Notes under the pieces: model-generated | Databases searched by the model: none | What the model was told of the DNA's origin: nothing | What the model saw: only the letters and a program-made list of their open reading frames with translations | Program-made: the position numbers and the translations under genes | Shown here: positions 13,123 through 17,673 of the stretch, piece by piece | Layout of the letters: each line of letters opens with the position of its first letter | How positions within the stretch are numbered: position 1 is the stretch's first letter | Origin: Saprospiraceae bacterium | GTDB taxonomy: Bacteria > Bacteroidota > Bacteroidia > Chitinophagales > Saprospiraceae | NCBI GenBank assembly: GCA_025455635.1 | Contig: JALOMF010000015.1 | Location: 1 to 17,673, forward strand | Direction of reading: 5' to 3' | Length of the DNA: 17,673 bases

Positions 13123-14559
13123 TTACAGCTCCCAGCCTTTGCGGTAATACCGCTTCACCCACTGGTTGGCCGCTTCGAAGTTCTTGCAGACGCCCCGCTC
13201 GGCATCCCAATCCAAGCGCACACGGCCAGGGTAATCGTAGGGTGCCCACCAGTCGGGCTGCTTGCCGGGCTGCAGCTTCTTGATGTCGTAGCAGCGCACG
13301 GCGAGGTTGCCGATGTTCAGCGTCTCGGTGAGCGGCACGGCATACTCGAAGGGGGAGGTGGCTTCGCCGATGCCCTTGCAGGCATCCGCCCAAATCTGCT
13401 GGTGCGACCCCTTGCGGCGAGGCAGCCAAGGCGTGGGCGCAGTGGCTTCCTTCATGCGGCTGGTTGGCAGCAGCGTCGGTTTTTCACCAAAAATGCCGCA
13501 CATCATCTTGCCCTTGGTGCCTTCGAGCAGCACGCCGCCGTCCCAGTTGCCGAACGGTTCGTCGGAGCCCAGCTCGGCGGGGCGCATTGGCCGCAGGCCG
13601 CCATCGTACCAGAAAAGTTCAAAAGCGGGCATTCCCTCACGGGCCGCAAAGTCCATTTTCACGAAGCTGGAAGGCGGGCAGGAGTCGGTGTAGTTCTGCT
13701 CGACGCCGTTGAGCCAGACGGAGCTGGTGCTGGCCTCCACGCTGGTGGGCAGCTTGAGCTTGAGCGCCCGGTACACGGGGTCAACGAGGTGGCAGCCCAT
13801 GTCGCCGAAGGAGCCGGTGCCGTAGTCCCACCAGCCCCGCCAAGCGAAGGGCAGGTAAGCGGGGTCGTAGTCCCGCATCTGTGCCGGGCCGAGCCAGAGG
13901 TCCCAGTCGAGGGTGCTGGGCACTTTTGCGCCGTTTTTGGGGGTGGGGATGCCCTGCGGCCACACGGGGCGGTTCGTCCAGATGTGGGCACGGGTCACGT
14001 CGCCGATGGCACCGCTCTGAACCCACTCCACGAGTTCCCGGTTGCAGTCCATCGAGGCGCCCTGGTTGCCCATTTGCGTCACGACCTTGTGCTTCTGTGC
14101 CGCTTTCAGCAGTTCCCGCCCTTCAAAGATGCTGTGAACCAAGGGTTTTTCCACGTACACATGTTTGCCCCGCTTGATGGCGGCCATGGCCGTCACGGCG
14201 TGGGTGTGGTCGGGCGTGGTGACCACGACGGCGTCAATCTGCTTGTCCTGCGCATCGAGCATCTTGCGGAAGTCACGGTAGTGGGGCACCTTCGGGAACA
14301 TCTCGTAGGTTTCCTTGGCCCGTGCGTCGTCCACGTCGCAGAAGGCCACGAGGTTCTCGGTGTCCTTCAGGGCGTCCCGGTGCGAGTTGGCACGGCCACC
14401 TGCGCCGATGAGGGCGATGTTGAGCTTGTCGCTGGGGGCACGGTAGCCCTTGCCCAGCACGTGCCTTGGCACGATGAAGAAGCCCGCAGCGCCCAGCCCG
14501 GCGGCCTTCACGAAGTCCCTCCGCTTGAGGGTGCTTTTCTTTTCGGTTGGTGTAGTCAT
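13123..14559 (-). CDS. Gfo/Idh/MocA-family oxidoreductase with Tat signal
   Basis: 478 codons, ATG start at 14559-14557. The N-terminus has a twin-arginine motif, K-R-R-D-F-V-K (12-18), then a hydrophobic stretch (A-A-G-L-G-A-A-G-F-F-I-V) and a P-R-H-V-L-G end, so the protein is probably exported folded with its cofactor. The NAD(P)-binding Rossmann motif I-G-A-G-G-R-A lies at 51-57, with D75 after the second strand. The E-K-P-L motif is at 137-140 and M-G-N-Q-G follows, both typical of this group. The C-terminal alpha/beta domain has a long insert rich in Trp. Family enzymes oxidise or reduce sugars and cyclitols; some (GH109) hydrolyse glycosides with NAD. Substrate cannot be read from sequence. 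Only about 23 nt separate its ATG from the upstream terminator's T run. Confidence 0.92.
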   Translation of the reverse strand: MTTPTEKKSTLKRRDFVKAAGLGAAGFFIVPRHVLGKGYRAPSDKLNIALIGAGGRANSHRDALKDTENLVAFCDVDDARAKETYEMFPKVPHYRDFRKMLDAQDKQIDAVVVTTPDHTHAVTAMAAIKRGKHVYVEKPLVHSIFEGRELLKAAQKHKVVTQMGNQGASMDCNRELVEWVQSGAIGDVTRAHIWTNRPVWPQGIPTPKNGAKVPSTLDWDLWLGPAQMRDYDPAYLPFAWRGWWDYGTGSFGDMGCHLVDPVYRALKLKLPTSVEASTSSVWLNGVEQNYTDSCPPSSFVKMDFAAREGMPAFELFWYDGGLRPMRPAELGSDEPFGNWDGGVLLEGTKGKMMCGIFGEKPTLLPTSRMKEATAPTPWLPRRKGSHQQIWADACKGIGEATSPFEYAVPLTETLNIGNLAVRCYDIKKLQPGKQPDWWAPYDYPGRVRLDWDAERGVCKNFEAANQWVKRYYRKGWEL

Positions 14560-14582
14560 GATTTTTACCAGAAAGTTTTGTT

Positions 14583-14623
14583 GAAAAAAACGGCCCCAAC
14601 CGCTGAGTACGATTGAGGCCGTT
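14583..14623 (-). terminator. Terminator of the T9SS-sorted protein gene
   Basis: The stem AACGGCCCCAA / TTGAGGCCGTT (14589-14599 with 14613-14623) is 11 bp with one mismatch and a 13-nt loop. On the minus strand it is followed by eight T residues (14590-14583). It lies 40 nt after the upstream stop codon (14663) and just 23 nt before the next ATG. Confidence 0.8.
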
Positions 14624-14662
14624 AAAGTAGGCTTTTTTTGAAAAACGAACTGTCAGTGCGTT

Positions 14663-15385
14663 CTATGGGCTAACTTTTACGAGTCTTTTTGTTTTGACCT
14701 CTCCCGCCTCGTCGGAGATGCGCAGGAAATAGGCCCCCTCTGGCAAGTGGCGCTGCGCAAGGTCGAGCTGGAGCGTTTGGTGTCCCGCCTCCATTGGCTT
14801 TGCCTCGGCAAACATCAGTTGACCCGCTTCATTGTAGAGGTGGAAGAGGTAGGTGTCGGGCTTGGGCACGTCCATTTCGACGTTGACTTGGGAGAGGAAG
14901 GGGTTGGGGAAAAAGGTGATATTGATGGTTTCCTCAATTTTATGAATGGGTACTTCAACTTCTTTTTCTACTGACGGTACATGCACATCACTGCTGGTTG
15001 TCCAATAACAGCGAGTAACACAGTTACGTTCAATCAATAATCTTGGATAAACTACAACTACCGTTACCAAATCAATTCCAGCTTTTAGTCTAAACTCCAG
15101 TGGGACTGGCTGTTGGCTTTTCGCCCAAAACGTTTGTTGCGGTTGGTGGCCAATGAAGGAGGCTTCCATCTCCATGCCATCTTCTTCCTCAGGTATTTCA
15201 ATCGAAAACAATCCATCAAGGTCAGTCTCTGTCCCTTTGCCATTGCCCAATAGCACCGTGGCAAATGGGAGTGGCTCGCCCGTTTCGTCCATTATTTTGC
15301 CTGTAATGGTTTGCATTTTCTGCGAAAAAACTGCTGTTGCGAGGAGCAGCAGCAGGGAAAGCAAGGTTGTAAGTTTCTTTTTCAT
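14663..15385 (-). CDS. CarboxypepD_reg-like protein with T9SS type A sorting domain
   Basis: 240 codons, ATG start at 15385-15383. Signal peptide M-K-K-K-L-T-T-L-L-S-L-L-L-L-L-A-T-A-V-F-S-Q (cleavage around residue 21). Residues ~26-100 are a carboxypeptidase-regulatory-like beta sandwich (I-T-G-K-I-M-D-E-T-G-E-P-L-P-F-A-T-V, then T-D-L-D-G-L-F-S-I), the module found at the start of SusC/TonB receptors and other Bacteroidota surface proteins. A short Cys-containing linker (N-C-V-T-R-C-Y-W) and acidic stretch lead to a type A sorting domain: F-F-P-N-P-F-L-S-Q-V at ~157-166, G-Q-L-M, G-A-Y-F-L-R-I and the final K-R-L-V-K-V. It is expected to cross the outer membrane by T9SS. No enzymatic domain is present, so it may be a small surface or scaffold protein. 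Own terminator downstream. Confidence 0.85.
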   Translation of the reverse strand: MKKKLTTLLSLLLLLATAVFSQKMQTITGKIMDETGEPLPFATVLLGNGKGTETDLDGLFSIEIPEEEDGMEMEASFIGHQPQQTFWAKSQQPVPLEFRLKAGIDLVTVVVVYPRLLIERNCVTRCYWTTSSDVHVPSVEKEVEVPIHKIEETINITFFPNPFLSQVNVEMDVPKPDTYLFHLYNEAGQLMFAEAKPMEAGHQTLQLDLAQRHLPEGAYFLRISDEAGEVKTKRLVKVSP

Positions 15386-15481
15386 AAGCTTCCAATTTTG
15401 AAATTACGTGTTAAAGTTATGTCCATACCCAGATGCAGCCGCCCCATTTTTTTACATAAAACAGGTTTAAAAAAAACAAAA

Positions 15482-15512
15482 AAGCGGCTGACGATGTGCT
15501 CGTCAGCCGCTT
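15482..15512 (-). terminator. Strong terminator of the lipoprotein/charged-protein unit
   Basis: A perfect 13-bp stem AAGCGGCTGACGA / TCGTCAGCCGCTT with a 5-nt loop. On the minus strand it runs into TTTT-G-T-rich sequence. It is 23 nt past the stop of the charged protein (15535). Confidence 0.85.
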
Positions 15513-15534
15513 ATAAGCTATAGTTTAGGCGGAT

Positions 15535-16200
15535 TTACTGCTGTTCAGCCTCCACGCCAGTCGTCACTTTTTTGCCCTTTTTCACGCTTTTCTCCAGCTT
15601 CTCCACCTGTGACTCGGCACGTTTGATGGCGGCTTCTCGTTTAGCAATGTCCTCAGGCTTCAGCTTGCCGGATTTTTTTTCCTTTTCCAGCTTGGCCTTG
15701 GCGTCCTTGATTTTCTGCTTGCCACGGGCCACGTCGCTATCGCCTTTGGTCACAGCGTCGGAGGCACGTTTGTGCTTTTCGGGGTGCTTGGCACGGGCTT
15801 CTTCGGCCCGCTCCTTGCCGAACTCCCTGCCCGACTTGTCGCCCTTGTGCTTGCCGTGGGCGTGGCCTTTGCCTTCACTGGCATCGGCTTCGTCGGCGCT
15901 GTGGCCGTCAACTTTGGACTTGGCTTGCTTTTCGGCCTGTTTGGCTTGCTTTTCGGCTTGCTGGTGGGCTTTTTCGGCATGTTCCCTTGCCTCCCGGTGT
16001 GATTTCGGGTCGAACTTCTGCTCGGCTTTCTCCAGTTTTTTGGCGTCTTTTTCGACCTTCTGCGCCGTTTTTTCGGTGGCCTTGGCCTCCTTCTTGGAGC
16101 TTGGGTTCTTCACTTTATTGTCGGACTGAGCTTGCAAGGTGTTGGCGGAGATGCAAAACGATGCGAGCAATGCGATGGCAAACAATTTTTTAACCTTCAT
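15535..16200 (-). CDS. Secreted Lys/Glu/His-rich coiled-coil protein, unknown function
   Basis: I do not recognise a family. 221 codons, ATG start at 16200-16198. A clear signal peptide (M-K-V-K-K-L-F-A-I-A-L-L-A-S-F..., cleavage after LQA near residue 24) precedes a very hydrophilic mature chain dominated by Lys, Glu, Ala and Asp. It contains an imperfect tandem unit (Q-A-E-K-Q-A-K, twice, around 81-94), a His/Gly/Lys-rich stretch (~110-120, G-K-G-H-A-H-G-K-H-K-G-D) and a C-terminal helix-prone region. No hydrophobic core for a globular fold is visible, so it is likely extended or coiled-coil in the periplasm or outside. The His-rich part could bind metal. It follows the acidic lipoprotein gene by 42 bp and probably shares its transcript. 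Confidence 0.75.
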   Translation of the reverse strand: MKVKKLFAIALLASFCISANTLQAQSDNKVKNPSSKKEAKATEKTAQKVEKDAKKLEKAEQKFDPKSHREAREHAEKAHQQAEKQAKQAEKQAKSKVDGHSADEADASEGKGHAHGKHKGDKSGREFGKERAEEARAKHPEKHKRASDAVTKGDSDVARGKQKIKDAKAKLEKEKKSGKLKPEDIAKREAAIKRAESQVEKLEKSVKKGKKVTTGVEAEQQ

Positions 16201-16242
16201 TTCAACTGATTTTTTTTGTGAAAAATGGTGCAGGGAAACCCT

Positions 16243-16488
16243 TCAAAGCGAATCGAGCGCCGACTCCAGTTCCTGGGCTTCTTGTTCGATTTCATTGGCC
16301 GCCTCGTCCAGTTCATTGGCGAGGGTGTCAATGGGTGCAGCAGCGGCTTCCTCAATGGTCTGCACAGCTTCCTGCATGGGCGTCTCATCGGCGGTGGACT
16401 GCTCGGCCCCGCCTTCCCGGCAGGCAGCCAGCGTCAGAAGTACAGCGGCAAAAAAGCCAAAGACAACGGTGTGAACAAATTTTTTCAT
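16243..16488 (-). CDS. Small acidic lipoprotein, unknown function
   Basis: 81 codons, ATG start at 16488-16486. A lipoprotein signal (M-K-K-F-V-H-T-V-V-F-G-F-F-A-A-V-L-L-T-L-A-A-C) has its lipobox L-A-A-C at 20-23. The mature part (~59 residues) is strongly acidic, with Glu/Asp/Ala-rich heptad-like sequence (I-E-E-A-A-A-A, E-L-D-E-A-A-N-E-I-E-Q-E-A-Q-E-L-E) and hardly any Lys or Arg. A single amphipathic coiled-coil is likely. It is the first gene of a two-gene unit with a Lys-rich secreted protein, so an ionic partnership is plausible but unproven. Confidence 0.75.
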   Translation of the reverse strand: MKKFVHTVVFGFFAAVLLTLAACREGGAEQSTADETPMQEAVQTIEEAAAAPIDTLANELDEAANEIEQEAQELESALDSL

Positions 16489-16525
16489 GTTGATTAGATT
16501 TTGAATGTTTCGACGGACGAATTTG

Positions 16526-16533
16526 AAAAAGTA
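16526..16533 (-). promoter_or_regulatory. Candidate -7 element of the lipoprotein/charged-protein unit
   Basis: On the minus strand TACTTTTT, one mismatch to TAnnTTTG, about 38 bp before the ATG at 16488. No TTG is found at -33. Confidence 0.25.
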
Positions 16534-16679
16534 TCACAGCGGAAACTTGGGGAAGCGTTAAACGGCTTGCTATCGCAAAATCCCTACCACGGCCTCACGA
16601 AAATGCTGGCTTGGTTTATTTCATCGAAAAAAAACACGCCCCCATAGAATTGAATTCAGGGTTTGCCCACCAAAACCGC

Positions 16680-16687
16680 TACCTTTC
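16680..16687 (+). promoter_or_regulatory. Candidate -7 element of the ABC transporter gene
   Basis: TACCTTTC, one mismatch to TAnnTTTG, 22 bp before the ATG at 16710. If real, it excludes translation from the upstream in-frame ATG at 16611 and decides the start. Confidence 0.3.
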
Positions 16688-16709
16688 CCCGCATAAAGCA
16701 AGTCTCAAC

Positions 16710-17636
16710 ATGCAGAACGACATCCTCCAACTTAAAAGCGTGGTGAAAACCTACGGCGACTTCCGGGCCGTGGACGACGTGAGCTTCAACATCCCCAAGG
16801 GCGTGGTCTTCGGGATGCTCGGCCCCAACGGCGCTGGCAAGACCTCCCTCATCCGCATCATCACCAACATCACCCGTGCCGACAGCGGCCAAATCTGGCT
16901 CGACGGCGAGCCGCTCGACAGCCGCCACCCCGAGCAAATCGGCTACATGCCCGAAGAGCGGGGCCTCTACAAAAAAATGAAAGTGGGCGAACAGCTCACC
17001 TACCTCACCCGCCTCAAGGGACTCAGTGCCGCCCAGACCCGGCAGGAGCTGCAGTTCTGGTTCAAGCGCTTCGACATCGCCAACTGGTGGGACAAGCGCA
17101 TTGACGAACTCTCCAAGGGGATGCAGCAAAAGGTGCAGTTCATCGCCACGGTGCTGCACCGGCCTAAGCTCCTCATCCTCGACGAGCCGTTCAGCGGCCT
17201 CGACCCCATCAACGCCAACCTCATCGAGGCGGAAATCAGGGAACTGGCCCGCAACGGCACGAGCATCATCTTCTCCACCCACCGCATGGAGCAAGTGGAG
17301 GAAATGTGCGAGCATATCGTGCTCATCAACAAGGGGAAAAACGTGCTGGAAGGCCGGGTGAAGGAAGTGAAACAGCGCTTCAAGGAGAACCTTTTCCGCA
17401 TCGAGTACGAGGGACAACTGCCCGGCAGCCTGCTGGAAATGCCCCGGCTTTTTACCCCAAAAAAACAGGACGCTCAGCAACTGACCGTGCAAGTGGCCGA
17501 TGGTGCGAACACCAACGAGGTGCTGGCCTACCTCATCGGACAAGGCGTGCCCATCCGCTCCTTCAACGAGATTCTGCCGAGCATCAACGAGATTTTTATC
17601 CGTCGTGTCAGCGAAACCGTTGGAAATAACCAGTAA
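16710..17636 (+). CDS. ABC-2-type exporter ATP-binding protein (NatA/DUF4162 type)
   Basis: 308 codons from the ATG at 16710. The frame is open from an ATG at 16611, but the 33 extra residues do not resemble the family, while M-Q-N-D-I-L-Q-L-K starts right at the first beta strand. Walker A is GPNGAGKT (38-45), the signature is L-S-K-G-M-Q-Q (134-140), Walker B is L-L-I-L-D-E-P (154-160), the D-loop S-G-L-D follows, and the switch His is H191. A C-terminal DUF4162-like domain (~215-300) is typical of ATPases paired with ABC-2 permeases (NatAB-like, Na+ or drug/lipid export). The permease should be encoded next, beyond the window edge. No intact partner gene lies inside the window. Confidence 0.93.
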   Translation: MQNDILQLKSVVKTYGDFRAVDDVSFNIPKGVVFGMLGPNGAGKTSLIRIITNITRADSGQIWLDGEPLDSRHPEQIGYMPEERGLYKKMKVGEQLTYLTRLKGLSAAQTRQELQFWFKRFDIANWWDKRIDELSKGMQQKVQFIATVLHRPKLLILDEPFSGLDPINANLIEAEIRELARNGTSIIFSTHRMEQVEEMCEHIVLINKGKNVLEGRVKEVKQRFKENLFRIEYEGQLPGSLLEMPRLFTPKKQDAQQLTVQVADGANTNEVLAYLIGQGVPIRSFNEILPSINEIFIRRVSETVGNNQ

Positions 17637-17640
17637 CCCC

Positions 17641-17673
17641 ATTCAATCCTTCAATCCCCCAACCCTTCAATCC
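17641..17673 (+). repeat. 8-bp tandem repeat running off the window edge
   Basis: Units ATTCAATC, CTTCAATC, CCCCAACC, CTTCAATC, then C at the end. It starts 5 bp after the ABC gene stop and separates it from whatever follows. Confidence 0.5.

Noticed and set aside
13402..14616. 404-codon plus-strand ORF
   Set aside because: Antisense to the Gfo/Idh gene, which has Tat, Rossmann and EKP motifs; the antisense product is His/Val/Gly-rich without features, and it runs through the terminator hairpin.
15881..15980. Internal DNA repeats in the charged-protein gene as a CRISPR or satellite
   Set aside because: The repetition follows the Q-A-E-K-Q-A-K codons in frame and is protein-level low complexity, with no spacer structure.
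16656..17642. 328-codon minus-strand ORF
   Set aside because: Antisense to the ABC ATPase gene, which has all Walker and signature motifs; His/Leu/Val/Glu-rich shadow.

Overview
The window looks like chromosomal DNA of a Bacteroidota member, plausibly a Saprospiria- or Chitinophagia-like environmental lineage; that finer placement is a guess. The basis is several exact or near-exact TAnnTTTG (-7) promoter elements, a protein with a type IX secretion (T9SS) C-terminal sorting signature, a Bacteroidota-type HU protein, and a 31-residue basic AURKAIP1/COX24-type (mS38-like) protein next to an RNase E/G gene. There are no rRNA or tRNA genes, no CRISPR array, no transposase and no phage genes. Most of the window is ordinary core and envelope gene content.

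Left part (1-2716). It opens with the 3' end of a CBS/CorC-type membrane protein gene (hemolysin family), followed by a terminator and a long leader. Next come a small outer-membrane beta-barrel gene (804-1400, +) and a convergent glycosyltransferase gene (1414-2499, -) that starts at TTG. Divergent from the glycosyltransferase is a tiny, complete-looking transcription unit. It has an exact -7 box, a 31-codon lipoprotein-like ORF (2545-2640) and a perfect 12-bp bidirectional terminator shared with the gene on the other side.

Information-processing cluster (2716-6135, all -). In transcription order this holds HU, a membrane-anchored TPR protein, the mS38-like miniprotein and RNase E/G (GTG start). 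A 517-bp gene-free stretch between the last two contains several strong dyads, including a hairpin 13 nt upstream of the rng start codon.

Middle (6510-11226). yicC and gmk overlap by ATGA and are followed by apaG. Convergent to them is an 888-aa class A penicillin-binding protein gene with a canonical TTG-N18-TACATTTG promoter.

Right part (11227-17673). A GT39/ArnT-like membrane glycosyltransferase gene (GTG start) diverges from the PBP gene across a 12-bp perfect inverted repeat and degenerate heptamer repeats. Three transcription units follow on the minus strand: a Tat-exported Gfo/Idh/MocA oxidoreductase, a small T9SS-sorted CarboxypepD_reg-like protein, and a two-gene unit encoding an acidic lipoprotein and a Lys/His/Glu-rich secreted protein. 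The window ends with an ABC-2-type exporter ATPase gene (+) and the start of an 8-bp tandem repeat.

No clear-cut new multi-gene system was found. The best leads are the 31-aa lipoprotein unit, the structured region around mS38-like/rng, and the opposite-charge envelope protein pair.
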